Shown: positions 1-9,096, counted from the stretch's first letter. The stretch is 64,000 nucleotides of DNA from JAFMJV01 sp963800275 (GCA_963800275.1 CAWDAI010000007.1:248001-312000); one strand, 5' to 3'. Numbers and translations are program-made. The notes: a model not told the origin generated them from the letters alone.

Positions 1-15
1 GCGATGTCCCATCGC
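1..15. other. Short inverted repeat at left edge
   Basis: A 6-base stem (GCGATG / CATCGC) with a 3-base loop lies at the very left edge. It has no T run. It could be the end of a terminator for a gene outside the window, but with no context this is weak. Confidence 0.25.
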
Positions 16-141
16 GCGAATGATGCCCCGACGGGGCCGACCTTCACATCGTCCGTTTCGGATGACGCCGAGCGCTGAGGGCTGAGGCACGGCGATGCGC
101 CCCGCACCGCGCGCTGGTGCCCGGGCGGTAGGATGCTGGCC

Positions 142-654
142 ATGGACCCTCTTGTCGTCGCCGGCATGTTCCTGCTCATCGGTTCGATCATCTCTGCGGT
201 CGGTGGTGTCGCGGCGGCCTGGACCGGGCACTTGCTGGAGACGCGAACCGAGCGCAGCAACCGCTTCTTCGACGAGAAGGCCCGCGCCTTCCGACAGCTC
301 ATGGCCAGCGCCCACGAGCACTGGTGGCGCATCCGGGAGCAGGTGGAGGATTCACGCAGTAACGGCGCGGACGGCGATCCGGAGGTCCCGCCCATCGAAG
401 TGGAGGATCCGGTCGACCTCTGGCGCAAGGAGGCGGAGATCGAGGTGCTCATCCGTGACGAATCGGTGGTGAAAGCAGCCAGCGGCCTGGCCACGGCCGT
501 GGTGAACATGGGCAACGCCGCCCAGGGCAAGCCGCGGCATGAGTACCAGAAAACGGAGACCTGGGAACAAAGCCAGCAGGAGTTCTACGCTGCCCGCCGC
601 ACGTTCATCGATGCGGTGCACGCGTACTTCGCCGCCGCCGGCTACGACGGCTGA
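142..654 (+). CDS. Hypothetical membrane-anchored protein
   Basis: A protein of about 170 residues with one N-terminal hydrophobic segment (residues ~5-28), followed by a charged, probably helical domain rich in Glu, Arg and Trp. The layout suggests an N-terminal anchor with a soluble cytoplasmic domain. I do not recognise a family. An ATG at 133 is also in frame; I prefer 142 because GGTAGG lies about ten bases upstream of it. It converges on the sugar-binding protein gene and shares the hairpin at 700-724 with it. Confidence 0.6.
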   Translation: MDPLVVAGMFLLIGSIISAVGGVAAAWTGHLLETRTERSNRFFDEKARAFRQLMASAHEHWWRIREQVEDSRSNGADGDPEVPPIEVEDPVDLWRKEAEIEVLIRDESVVKAASGLATAVVNMGNAAQGKPRHEYQKTETWEQSQQEFYAARRTFIDAVHAYFAAAGYDG

Positions 655-699
655 CGGGACCAGGTCGTCCGCACGCCGCGCTCTGCCCGGGACGTGAAG

Positions 700-724
700 G
701 GGCCCCGGCGTCGCGCCGGGGCCC
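700..724. terminator. GC-rich hairpin between convergent genes
   Basis: A perfect 11-base inverted repeat (700-710 and 714-724, loop TCG) lies between two convergent genes, 25 bases past the end of the sugar-binding protein gene. There is no T run on either side, so it would be a GC-hairpin terminator of the kind common in high-GC bacteria. It could serve both genes. Confidence 0.6.
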
Positions 725-748
725 GTGGAGCTAGCCGGTCACCGTGGA

Positions 749-1831
749 CTATTCGGCCGCAGGGCAACCGAACTGGTTGCAGACTTCCTGTGCGTTCTCC
801 GGGGTGACCGTGTCGAAGGGCAGCACCAGCCACAGCGGCGGGTTGACGTGGCCCTCGAGGATGTTGACCGCCCAATCGACCGCCTGCTGGCCGCCGGTCG
901 GGTAGACGAAGGTGACACCCAGGCGCCCGTCGAGGACGGACATGATGCCGCCGTCGGGGGTGGGCAGCGCGTCGATGCCGATGAAGAGGATGTTGGAGGT
1001 GTCGACTCCGGCGTCCTTGGCGGCGATGAGCGCGCCCTCAGCCATGGGGTCGTTGTGGCCGTAGATGATGTCCACGTCGGGGTGCGCCTGGAGGGCAGCA
1101 CCGGCCGCTGGCACGGCCTTCTCGCGCAGCCAGTCGGCGTTCTGCGAGAACACGATGTTGTCCTCGCTGAGACCGCCCGCGACGAGTCCCGCACGGAAGC
1201 CATCGCCACGGTCCTTGGCGGGCGGTGCGCCCTCAAGGCCGCGGATCTCGGCGATCTGGCAGGCATCGCGACCGTTGTCGGCACACCACTGCGCGGCGTA
1301 CTCGCCGGCGGCCTGGCCGATGGCCACGTTGTCGGCACCGATGAACATCGAGTAGTTGGGGTCGACCAGGTTGCGGTCCAGCACGATGACCGGCACGCAT
1401 GAATCCCAGGCTTCCTTGACGATGTCGTTGAGCGGTGCCGCCTCGTTGGGCGAGATGATGAGCAGGTCGATGCCCTGGGTCAGCAGGTTCTCCACGTCGC
1501 TGACCTGGTCGGCATTGTCCTGGGCCGCGTCCTGGAACACGACCTCGATCTCGGGATAGGCATCCGCCGCGGCCTGGATCTGGCTGTCCATGGCCTCGCG
1601 CCAGGGCTCGGCGCGGTTAGCCTGGGACATGCCGATGATGTAGCTGTCCTTGGCCTCGGGCACGGCGCAATCAGCGGGCAGCGGGCCCTCCGGACGCGCA
1701 TCTTCCTTGACCGTGCCGCCCCCCAGCTGGTCCTCGGTGTACGGAACCCATCCATCCTGCGCCAGTGCCACGGACACCGAGCTCAGGGTCAGGGCCGCCA
1801 CCATGGCGCCTACGAAGACGCTCTTCCTCAT
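749..1831 (-). CDS. Sugar ABC transporter substrate-binding protein (RbsB type)
   Basis: Extracytoplasmic receptor of a ribose/xylose-type (CUT2) sugar importer, family Peripla_BP_4. The 360-residue protein begins with a Sec signal peptide (residues 1-24, cut at ALA|QD). A periplasmic-binding fold follows, with recognisable stretches such as DNADQVSDVENLL, LLIISPNEA and YGHNDPMAEGA. There is no lipobox cysteine, which is unusual for a Gram-positive receptor. It is the last gene of the regulator-ATPase-permease-receptor operon and sits 166 bases after the permease. That gap holds only a 10-base palindrome (CAGTCGACTG). The specific sugar cannot be read from the sequence. Confidence 0.92.
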   Translation of the reverse strand: MRKSVFVGAMVAALTLSSVSVALAQDGWVPYTEDQLGGGTVKEDARPEGPLPADCAVPEAKDSYIIGMSQANRAEPWREAMDSQIQAAADAYPEIEVVFQDAAQDNADQVSDVENLLTQGIDLLIISPNEAAPLNDIVKEAWDSCVPVIVLDRNLVDPNYSMFIGADNVAIGQAAGEYAAQWCADNGRDACQIAEIRGLEGAPPAKDRGDGFRAGLVAGGLSEDNIVFSQNADWLREKAVPAAGAALQAHPDVDIIYGHNDPMAEGALIAAKDAGVDTSNILFIGIDALPTPDGGIMSVLDGRLGVTFVYPTGGQQAVDWAVNILEGHVNPPLWLVLPFDTVTPENAQEVCNQFGCPAAE

Positions 1832-1997
1832 TCGGGTTCTCCTCTACGTTCAGTCAGTCGACTGCACCTTCCATGGCCGTGATGGGATCGGTCGGGATAC
1901 ACCTCCTTCCGCCGCGCACGTAGGCGCGAGCTGGTCGCTCACAGGGGCAGGCCACCGCCCGGAGCGGGTCGGCGCTGCTCTCGGATCGATAGGCAGG

Positions 1998-3542
1998 TCA
2001 TGTGGCCTCCGCGATGCTCGGACGCAGCTGCTGGAGCGCCACCGCGCCGACCACGAGCAGGCCCTTGATGACCAGCTGTGCAGCGCTGTCGACGTTGTTG
2101 AGGCTAAGCATGTTGTCGAGGATGCCGAGGATGAAGGCACCGGCGATGGCGCCGGCGATCGTGCCCTTGCCGCCGGCCAGGCTGGCGCCGCCGATGACGA
2201 CCGCCGCGATGGCATTGAGCTCGTAGCCCACGGCCTCGTTGGGACTGCCCTGGTCGAGCTGTGCAGCGTGCACGATGCCGGTCAGCGCCGCCAGCAGCGA
2301 GCAGAGCATGAAGGCGGCGATCTTGATGCGCGAGACGGCCACACCGGACAAGCGAGCCGCGGTCTGGTTCCCGCCGATGGCATAGAGGTAGCGGCCGAAG
2401 GCTGAGTAGCGCAGCACCAGGGCCATCACGATGGCCACGCCGAACATGATCAGCGCCGGCACTGGGAAGACCCCATCGATGCGGTAGCCGATGCCCTCGA
2501 ACGCCGGGTCGGCGCCACCGGCTCCGTAGGAGATGGGCACCGCGATGCGGTTGGACCAGATCACGGCCAGGCCGCGAGCGATGCTCATCATGGCCAGGGT
2601 GGTGATGAAGGAGGGGACCCGGAAGCGCTCCGAGACCCAGCCATTCCACCAGCCGATGGCCAGGCCCATGGTGAGGATGATGCCGATGGCTGCGTAGGCC
2701 GGCACCTGGTCTCGCATCAGCAGGAAGGCGCCGCCGGTCGCGCCGAGGGCCACGACCGAGCCGACCGACAGATCGATGCCGCCGATGATGATGACCAGCA
2801 GCATGCCCACGGCCAGGATGCCCGTCTCCGAGACGTCACGGGCGACGTTGCTCAGGTTGCGCTGGCTCAGGAAGAGGACGGCGTCGTCGCGCACCGGCGA
2901 GAAGATGATCGCCAGGAGGATGACGATGAGGAGGCCGAACAGGAACTGGAAGCGGAAGAGCGTGCTCACGACCTGGTTGGCGCGAGGACCATCGAGCGCG
3001 GCGCCGACCCGGGCCCGCCAGCCATCCAGCAGGCCGCCTCGCTCGCTGCTCGAAGCGGTCACGTCCGGCCGGCGCGTGGCGTAGTACTGCAGGAACAGGA
3101 ACCCGGAGGCGAAGCAGGTCAGCCAGAAGCCGACGGCGGTGTAGCTCAGGAGCAGCACGTCTGTGCCCCGATCGTGGACCAGGCAGATGACGAAGTAGGC
3201 GAACGCGAGCAGGGCCCCGATCGGGACCAGCCAGGCCACCCGACGCCAGGTCGTGCGCCCGGTCAGCTCCAGGAAGAGGCCGATCGAGACCACCGCGATA
3301 CCGGCGGGCACGAGCAGCAGGGCCCAGCTGATGCCGGAGAGCGCGTCTGCGATCTCCGGCCCGAAGGCGGACCCACCAGACAGCAAGAGGCCCAGTCCGG
3401 TGGTGCTGGCCTCGTCGCTGATGAGCCAGGGCAGGGCCACGAACCCCACGAGGGTCGCCATCGCCGCGAGGATGCGCAGCACCTGGGCCAGCGTGAAACG
3501 GCCTCGTTCGACGCCCCCGGCCATGCTCGCGGCGGCGGTCAT
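1998..3542 (-). CDS. Sugar ABC transporter permease (RbsC/XylH type) with extended N-terminus
   Basis: Membrane subunit of the CUT2 sugar importer. The C-terminal ~320 residues match the RbsC/XylH family, including GGIDLSVGSVVALG, FGRYLYAIGGNQTAARLSG and GGASLAGGKGTIAGA. At 514 residues it is far longer than RbsC (~320). The first ~190 residues add four or five predicted membrane helices and a short soluble loop before the family domain starts near residue 195. Its start codon overlaps the ATPase stop by four bases (ATGA), so translation is probably coupled. Confidence 0.9.
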   Translation of the reverse strand: MTAAASMAGGVERGRFTLAQVLRILAAMATLVGFVALPWLISDEASTTGLGLLLSGGSAFGPEIADALSGISWALLLVPAGIAVVSIGLFLELTGRTTWRRVAWLVPIGALLAFAYFVICLVHDRGTDVLLLSYTAVGFWLTCFASGFLFLQYYATRRPDVTASSSERGGLLDGWRARVGAALDGPRANQVVSTLFRFQFLFGLLIVILLAIIFSPVRDDAVLFLSQRNLSNVARDVSETGILAVGMLLVIIIGGIDLSVGSVVALGATGGAFLLMRDQVPAYAAIGIILTMGLAIGWWNGWVSERFRVPSFITTLAMMSIARGLAVIWSNRIAVPISYGAGGADPAFEGIGYRIDGVFPVPALIMFGVAIVMALVLRYSAFGRYLYAIGGNQTAARLSGVAVSRIKIAAFMLCSLLAALTGIVHAAQLDQGSPNEAVGYELNAIAAVVIGGASLAGGKGTIAGAIAGAFILGILDNMLSLNNVDSAAQLVIKGLLVVGAVALQQLRPSIAEAT

Positions 3543-5152
3543 CGCGCGACCCCGGCGAGCGGCCGACCCAGTCCGGGGCCGCCCGCTGCGTCCGCGTCGC
3601 TGAACCGAGTGGCCGCCTCCATGATCGCCTCCTGGTCGAATGACTCGCGCTCGAACTCAGCGGTCAGCCGTCCGTCGCAGAGCACATAGATGCGGTCGCA
3701 GACCGCCAGCAGCTCTGGCATCTCGCTCGAGACCAACAGGAACGCCGTGCCCTCCTGGGCCAGCTCGCCGACCAGCTGGTAGATCTCCGCCTTGGCCCCC
3801 ACATCGATGCCGCGGGTCGGCTCGTCGAGCAGGAAGAGCACGATCTGCGAGAGCAGGAACTTGCCGATGACGACCTTCTGCTGGTTGCCGCCGCTGAGGT
3901 TGGCCACGAACGTGTCGATCGAGGGCGTCTTGATGTGCAGGTCGTCGACGACCTTGCTGACGGCGCTGCGCTCCGCGGCCCGACTGACCACGCGGAGCCG
4001 ATTGACGAACTGCGCGAGCGAGGCCAGGGTCGCGTTCTCGGTGACCGACCGTTCCAGCACCAGGCTCTGCAGCTTGCGGTCCTCGGCCACCAGGCCGAGC
4101 CCGCGCTCGATGGCGTCCTGCGGCGACGTGAAGCGGACCTCCTGGCCCCGCAGCTTGATCGACCCGCGCACCGAGTCGCGCGGGTACACCCCGAAGACCG
4201 TCTCGAGCAGCTGCGTGCGCCCGGCGCCCATGAGTCCGGCGACCCCGACCACCTCGCCCGCACGGACATGCACCGAGACGTCGTCGAGGACCTTCTTGCG
4301 GCGCTGCGTGAGGGTCAGGCCCTCGACCTGCAGGACCTCCTCGCCGAGCTCGACCGTGGCCTTCGGATAGAGCACGTCCAGATCCCGTCCCACCATCATG
4401 CTGATGAGCGCTCGGCGGGGGGTCTCCTGCGGATCGACCGTGCCCACCACCTGCCCGTCGCGCAGGACCGTCACGACGTCGGTGATGGCATAGACCTCGT
4501 CAAGCCGATGGGAGATGTAGACGACGGCCACGTCGTGCTCGCGCAGGCCCCGGATGACCTCGAACAGGTAGTCGACCTCGCTGTCGCTGAGCGCGGAGGT
4601 CGGCTCGTCCATGACGATGACCCTGGTGTCGAGGCTGAGCGCCTTGGCGATCTCCACGAGCTGGCGCTGGCTCACGCGCAGACGCTCGATGGGGCGGCTG
4701 GTGTCGATGTCCAGGCCGAACCGCGCCATCAGCTCGTCGGCCGCGCGCCGCATGGCCCGCCGGTCGACGGTGCCCAGACGGGTCTTGTGCTCTCGCCCCA
4801 GGAAGATGTTCTCGTAGACCGACAGCTCGGGCACCAGGTTGAGCTCCTGGTGGATCATGGCCACGCCGCTGTCGATGGCCTCGCGGGTATTGCGGAAGTG
4901 GACTCGCTCGCCCTCCAGCAGCATCTGACCGTCGTACTCGGTATAGATGCCGCTCATGATCTTCATGAGGGTCGACTTGCCGGCGCCGTTCTCCCCGACC
5001 AGGCCGTGGACCAGGCCGACCTGCACCTCGAAGGACACGTCCTCCAGGGCGACCACCCCGGGGAAGCGCTTGGTGATATGGCGCATGCTCAGGTGTGGCT
5101 GGCGGACGGACCTGTCGAGGACAGCGGGGGCCGCGGTCGTCGCTTCGGTCAT
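3539..5152 (-). CDS. Sugar ABC transporter ATP-binding protein (RbsA/MglA type)
   Basis: Double-cassette ATPase of the CUT2 importer, 537 residues. The first half has Walker A (GENGAGKST), signature region (SQRQLVEIAKAL) and Walker B (VIVMDEPTSAL). The second half has the degenerate Walker A usual for this family (GLMGAGRT, Arg for Lys), signature LSGGNQQK and Walker B LFLLDEPTRG. The open frame runs further upstream, but family homology begins at the ATG at 5152, which overlaps the LacI-family stop by four bases. Confidence 0.94.
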   Translation of the reverse strand: MTEATTAAPAVLDRSVRQPHLSMRHITKRFPGVVALEDVSFEVQVGLVHGLVGENGAGKSTLMKIMSGIYTEYDGQMLLEGERVHFRNTREAIDSGVAMIHQELNLVPELSVYENIFLGREHKTRLGTVDRRAMRRAADELMARFGLDIDTSRPIERLRVSQRQLVEIAKALSLDTRVIVMDEPTSALSDSEVDYLFEVIRGLREHDVAVVYISHRLDEVYAITDVVTVLRDGQVVGTVDPQETPRRALISMMVGRDLDVLYPKATVELGEEVLQVEGLTLTQRRKKVLDDVSVHVRAGEVVGVAGLMGAGRTQLLETVFGVYPRDSVRGSIKLRGQEVRFTSPQDAIERGLGLVAEDRKLQSLVLERSVTENATLASLAQFVNRLRVVSRAAERSAVSKVVDDLHIKTPSIDTFVANLSGGNQQKVVIGKFLLSQIVLFLLDEPTRGIDVGAKAEIYQLVGELAQEGTAFLLVSSEMPELLAVCDRIYVLCDGRLTAEFERESFDQEAIMEAATRFSDADAAGGPGLGRPLAGVAR

Positions 5153-6162
5153 GGCCGCACGCCGACCGGCCCGGTCGATCCGCGCACGACGAGGGACGCG
5201 TTGAGCACGACCTCGCGGGTGGCTGCGTCGGGCTCGCGCAAACGTCTGATCAGGAGGCTGGCCGCCTGAGCACCGACCCGATAGGTCGGCTGGCGCACGA
5301 CCGTCAGGGGCGGCTGCAGCAACTCCCCGGTGGGCACGTCGTCGAACCCCACGAGGGAGATCTCCGCCGGGATCCGCGTCCCGCGTTCCCGCAACGCGCC
5401 CAGGACGCCGATGGTGGTCAGGTTGTTCACCGCGAAGATGGCGGTCGGCGGCTCGGCCAGGTCGAGCAGGGCCCGGGTCATGGCCAGCCCTGCGGCTTGG
5501 CGGAAGTCGCCCTCGCGCACCAGCTCGGGCACGACCGGGATGCGCGCCTCGCCGAGTGCGCGTTCGTAGCCACGGAGGCGATCCCTGGCGGTCGCCGCGT
5601 CGGGCGGGCCGCCGATGACCGCGATCCGCCGATGCCCCAGGCGCACGAGGTGGGTCACCGCTTCGTGCGCGGCGCTCTCGTTGTCCACGACCACGCTGTC
5701 TGTGTGGAGGTCCTCGATGTGGCGATCGATGGCCACGATCACGAGCCCCATGTCCCGGCAACGCCGCAGGGCCTCACCGTTCTCGTTGGTCGTGGCCACG
5801 ATGATGCCAGCCGCGCGTTCGGCGGCCATGACGCCCAGCGTCGCCGCCTCCCGCTCGGGGTTCTCGTCGGTGTTGGAAAGGACCAGCGAGTAGCCGTTGC
5901 GCTGGGCCACGTCTTCCGCGCCCCGAGCGACGGCCGTGAAGTAGGGGTTGGCGATGTCGCTGATGAGCAGTCCCAGGATGCGGGCCGTGCCCGAGCGCAT
6001 GTTGCGCGCCAGATTGTTGGGGATGTAGTCGAGCTCCGCGGCCGCCTGCAGGATGCGCTCGACCATGGGGGCACTGACCTGCCTCGGCTCAGCAGAAAGT
6101 GCTCGTGAGACGGTCGCCACGGACACGCCGGCCCGCCTGGCGACATCGGCCATCGTCGGCAT
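5149..6162 (-). CDS. LacI-family transcriptional regulator
   Basis: Sugar-responsive repressor, 337 residues. The N-terminal helix-turn-helix is MADVARRAGVSVATVSRA (residues ~4-21). A type-1 periplasmic-binding-like effector domain follows, with the usual LLISDIANPYFTA and VGFDDVPTGELL stretches. The start at 6162 is preferred because GAGGGG lies seven bases upstream and the HTH begins directly after it; an in-frame ATG at 6246 would add 28 residues. It is the first gene of the operon with the importer, so it likely represses itself and the transporter through the operator at 6287-6300. Confidence 0.92.
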   Translation of the reverse strand: MPTMADVARRAGVSVATVSRALSAEPRQVSAPMVERILQAAAELDYIPNNLARNMRSGTARILGLLISDIANPYFTAVARGAEDVAQRNGYSLVLSNTDENPEREAATLGVMAAERAAGIIVATTNENGEALRRCRDMGLVIVAIDRHIEDLHTDSVVVDNESAAHEAVTHLVRLGHRRIAVIGGPPDAATARDRLRGYERALGEARIPVVPELVREGDFRQAAGLAMTRALLDLAEPPTAIFAVNNLTTIGVLGALRERGTRIPAEISLVGFDDVPTGELLQPPLTVVRQPTYRVGAQAASLLIRRLREPDAATREVVLNASLVVRGSTGPVGVRP

Positions 6163-6284
6163 CCGCGACCCCTCGGCGCCTCCCTTGGATCCGGTTTGCT
6201 GTAACCGATTGCTCTTGGGACCGCCGGCCTGGGTGCCCTCCTGCATCCTGGAGCGAACGTGTCACAGGAACTATCGCGTGGCTG

Positions 6285-6313
6285 ATTGAAATGCATTACA
6301 TCGTGCAAGTCAA
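6285..6313 (-). promoter_or_regulatory. Promoter of the lacI-ABC operon
   Basis: On the minus strand a -35 box TTGACT (6308-6313) and a -10 box TTCAAT (6285-6290) are separated by exactly 17 bases. The predicted transcription start is near 6278. The region is clearly more AT-rich than its surroundings. It faces the LacI-family gene and is overlapped by a palindromic operator. Confidence 0.6.
6287..6300. promoter_or_regulatory. LacI/CcpA-like palindromic operator
   Basis: TGAAATGCATTACA is a 14-base palindrome with six of seven pairs matching. It fits the LacI/CcpA-family outline TGWAA-N4-TTWCA, with GC rather than the usual CG at the centre. It lies in the -10/-35 spacer of the operon promoter, where a bound repressor would block RNA polymerase. 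Self-repression by the adjacent LacI-family protein is inferred. Confidence 0.6.
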
Positions 6314-6340
6314 GACCGAAGCGCTCCGCCCCTCGTGGAT

Positions 6341-7123
6341 TCAGGCCCCGGCCGGAGCGTCCTGCTGCCCACGGCGCTGGAGCCGCGGCCGGACCACGAG
6401 CAAGGCGATCAGGATGGCCACGATGACGGCTCCGGCGGCGGCCGCGAGGACCGCCAGCGTGTCCGTCTGCTTGGCCGCGATGCCGACGTAGGCCCAGACG
6501 ATGACCAGGGCGTACGCCCAATCGGCCTCCCGCAGCAGTATCAGGGCCGTGATGACCACGCCAGCACCGAGCACGATCACCGTCCAGGGCCCGGCACCGA
6601 GCGGAGCACCGTCGTATCCGGCCCACAGGAGCATCTGGCTGATGTTGGCGATGGTGGCCACGGTGATCCAGCCGAGGTAGACCGAGAAGGGCAGGGCCAC
6701 CAGCCAGCGATCGGTGCCGCCGGCGGTGCGGGCCGGTCGAAGCCGCAGGTAGATGGCGATCAGGGTCACCAGCAGGGCCAGCATCACCGGCACGGTGAGG
6801 GCGAAGAGCTCGAAGTGCCAGGTGAAGATCCAGATGGTGTTGAGCGCGCCCGCGACGGCCGGCAGGTATCCGATGTCGCGCAGGCCGCGGTCCGTGCGGT
6901 TGCGCGGCAGGGCCTGCCAGACGCTGAACGCGCCCAACAGCAGGTAGATGACGCTCCACACGCCGAACACGTAGTTCGCCGGCGTCACCAGCGCCGCGAA
7001 GCGGTCAGAGATCTCCGCGGTCGTGAGCCCGTTGAGCGGCAACACCACCGCGGCCGTGTTCACCGCTACCGTGACCAGGTAGGCCACGAGGTTGACTACC
7101 TGCCTGCGCAGATCCGTGTCCAT
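6341..7123 (-). CDS. TspO/MBR-like membrane protein
   Basis: Polytopic membrane protein of about 260 residues with seven or eight hydrophobic segments. The stretch ANYVFGVWSVIYLLLGAFSVW and several Trp-containing helices resemble TspO/MBR (tryptophan-rich sensory) relatives, which bind tetrapyrroles or sterols. This protein is longer than classical TspO (~160) and belongs to the larger related group at best. The ATG at 7123 follows GGAGGA at good spacing; a GTG directly before it (7126) sits too close. It lies upstream of the LacI operon, whose promoter starts 28 bases past its end. Confidence 0.65.
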   Translation of the reverse strand: MDTDLRRQVVNLVAYLVTVAVNTAAVVLPLNGLTTAEISDRFAALVTPANYVFGVWSVIYLLLGAFSVWQALPRNRTDRGLRDIGYLPAVAGALNTIWIFTWHFELFALTVPVMLALLVTLIAIYLRLRPARTAGGTDRWLVALPFSVYLGWITVATIANISQMLLWAGYDGAPLGAGPWTVIVLGAGVVITALILLREADWAYALVIVWAYVGIAAKQTDTLAVLAAAAGAVIVAILIALLVVRPRLQRRGQQDAPAGA

Positions 7124-7198
7124 CACGTCCTCCTCCCGCGCGATCGGGCCGAGAAGCCGCGCGCCGTCCCGCTCGGCGCGGTGCGGTACGCTGCCCGC

Positions 7199-7579
7199 AT
7201 GGCCCAGTCCGACGATCCCTTCGAGGTTGCGCTCGACGCAGCGATCGCGGCACTACCGGCACCCTATCGCAAGGCGCTGGAAAGCGTCGCCATCGTCATC
7301 CAGGACGAGCCGGATCCAGAGCAGTTGCAGAGCGTGCACGCGCGGGGACTGCTCGGTCTGTACCAGGGAGTGCCGCGGACGGCGTATGGCGCGGATGGTG
7401 CCATGGTGCCGAGCAAGATCACCCTCTTCGAGGGACCACTGAGCCGGCGCTACCGGACGCCCGCGGCGCTGACCGAGGGTGTGCGCGAGACGCTCGACCA
7501 CGAGATCGCGCACCACCTTGGTATCAGTGATGCTCGGCTGCACGAGCTCCAGTCGCAGCGGCAGGAGGAGCGGTCCTAG
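7199..7579 (+). CDS. Metallopeptidase-family protein (zincin, PF06262-like)
   Basis: A small single-domain zincin of 126 residues. The zinc-binding HExxH motif is HEIAH at residues 101-105, followed by HLGISDARLHEL. This is the layout of the short bacterial metallopeptidase family (MPN/minimal zincins, ~120 residues). No signal peptide is visible, so it is probably cytoplasmic; its substrate is unknown. The open frame extends upstream, but homology begins at the ATG at 7199. Its stop overlaps that of the convergent small membrane protein by four bases. Confidence 0.88.
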   Translation: MAQSDDPFEVALDAAIAALPAPYRKALESVAIVIQDEPDPEQLQSVHARGLLGLYQGVPRTAYGADGAMVPSKITLFEGPLSRRYRTPAALTEGVRETLDHEIAHHLGISDARLHELQSQRQEERS

Positions 7580-8017
7580 GCCGCCCCGGTGACAGGTATC
7601 GGGTCGATCTCCGCGAGCGCTTCCTTGCGCTTGAGGGCAGGGTGGCCGATGGAGGCGAGCAGCAGCAGGCCGCCGATCTGGGCAAGAGCGCCCGGGGCAA
7701 GCGTCGGGGCCGGACCGACGTCACCGGTCCCGGCAGCGATGCGCCGTTCGATCTGGCTCATGCTGTCCCAGCGGTCGGCATAGTCGCGATCGAGCGGACC
7801 GGCGCGGAGATTCTCGTTGAGCTGGAAGCCCAAGCCGACGAGGGCCACGAGACAGGCGGCCAGGAGCAGCACTTGTGCGGTCACGTACGCGGATACGGTT
7901 CGGCCGCACGACCAGCAACGCCAGGCCCATCGCGAGCGCGGCCATGCCCAGCCACACGATCGAGCGCGTCTCGCCCCAGTGCCGGAGGAACACCAGCTCG
8001 AGGGTCAGGCTGTTCAC
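7576..8017 (-). pseudogene. Small polytopic membrane protein, probably frameshifted
   Basis: Two overlapping frames look like one gene. From a GTG at 8017 the first frame encodes ~45 residues ending in a membrane helix and RPNRIR. From about 7885 the other frame continues with a second helix (VLLLAACLVALVGLGF), a charged loop and a third helix, ending at 7576 (102 residues if read from its own GTG at 7884). The inner GTG has no ribosome-binding site. Removing one base near 7885-7890 would join them into one ~146-residue protein. The alternative is two separate small genes. I recognise no family. Confidence 0.45.
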
Positions 8018-8148
8018 AGCCGCGTGTGGGGTTGGGCGTGGTTAGTGGGGCTTACTTTCCGCCCCCGTCCGGGGTACAAGTCGAGTGTGCTCGCGCGGCG
8101 ACCTCTTTCGCCAGGCGTCGACACCTCACTCACGACAGGAGGTTCCTG

Positions 8149-8412
8149 ATGATCCAGGCCCGGACCCACCACCGATCCCTCCTGCAGCGCATCGAAGACG
8201 TCAAGCGTCAGGAAGGGATCACCGTCGAACTGCCTCGCGATGCCGCACCCAAGACGTACGCGGAGCAGTATCGCGGCACCGAATACTCGAGCCCGCCGGT
8301 CTCGCTCGCACCGACGCCTGTGCCCGAGTCGTCGCGCCCGAAGTCCTTCGTCTTCGCTGCCGGTGGCGCCGTCATCGCTTTCATCGCTCTCGTCCTCCTC
8401 AACGCCGCCTAG
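8149..8412 (+). CDS. Small tail-anchored hypothetical protein
   Basis: An 87-residue protein with a strong Shine-Dalgarno (AGGAGG) about five bases before the ATG. A basic, polar N-terminal part (including RIEDVKRQEGITVELP) is followed by a Pro/Ser-rich linker and a single C-terminal membrane helix (FVFAAGGAVIAFIALVLL). This implies a tail-anchored cytoplasmic domain. I do not recognise a family. It stands alone between small genes. Confidence 0.65.
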   Translation: MIQARTHHRSLLQRIEDVKRQEGITVELPRDAAPKTYAEQYRGTEYSSPPVSLAPTPVPESSRPKSFVFAAGGAVIAFIALVLLNAA

Positions 8413-8524
8413 GGTCTCGACGACCCGACACCGTCGGACAGCGCCGGTGAGGAGTACGCTGCAGACGACATTCGTCACGCTGACCGGCGGGCCTGCCGGG
8501 ATCCTGGGGCAAAAGGAGTGACCG

Positions 8525-9073
8525 TTGCGCTCCACGAGCAGCCGGTTCGTTCGTGTGGTCCTACTCTCGGCCTCCGCTGTATTGGCCCTCGCCTCCCTCG
8601 CTGCCGCGGCCGATCCGCTCGAGACGCAGCCAACAGCGGCCTGTGTCGTTCCGGGCGCGGACGCTGTCGAGGCCAGTCCAGTGCCGGGCTGCCTGGTGGC
8701 TTCGTTCGAGCCTGACGCAGCCAACGTCGTCACGGTCGTCGCACGAGACCTGTACTTCGATCCCAAGGAGTTGGTCATCCCATCGGAGGGGACCACGATC
8801 ATCCGGCTGGAAGATGATGGCGTGGTCGTGCACAACCTGACGGTCGACGAACTTGACGTGACCACGGTCGCGCAGCCGCGAGGGGTCAGCGAGACGACCG
8901 TCGTCGATCCACTGCCCGGGACCTACCAGTTCTACTGCTCGGTCTCCGGCCATCGCCAGGCGGGGATGGTCGGCACACTCATCGTCCTGCCCCCCGATGC
9001 ATGGCCGCCAGCCTCCCCCGAGCCAGCCTCCCCCGAGTCGTCGCCGGGTCCGAGTACCTCGCCCGGCGCATAG
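8525..9073 (+). CDS. Secreted cupredoxin (type-1 copper protein)
   Basis: Exported blue-copper-like protein of 182 residues. A signal peptide covers residues ~1-29. The cupredoxin domain (~70-156) keeps all four type-1 copper ligands: His103 (VVHNL), Cys138, His143 (YCSVSGH) and Met148. A Pro/Ser-rich tail ends the protein, perhaps spanning the cell wall. The start is a TTG with AAGGAG seven bases upstream. Electron transfer or copper binding outside the cell is likely; the partner is unknown. Confidence 0.88.
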   Translation: MRSTSSRFVRVVLLSASAVLALASLAAAADPLETQPTAACVVPGADAVEASPVPGCLVASFEPDAANVVTVVARDLYFDPKELVIPSEGTTIIRLEDDGVVVHNLTVDELDVTTVAQPRGVSETTVVDPLPGTYQFYCSVSGHRQAGMVGTLIVLPPDAWPPASPEPASPESSPGPSTSPGA

Positions 9074-9096
9074 CGCGCTCGGCATGACACATGAAG

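Noticed and set aside
3935..5269. A 444-codon plus-strand frame opposite the ABC ATPase
   Set aside because: It mirrors two Walker-motif cassettes on the other strand.
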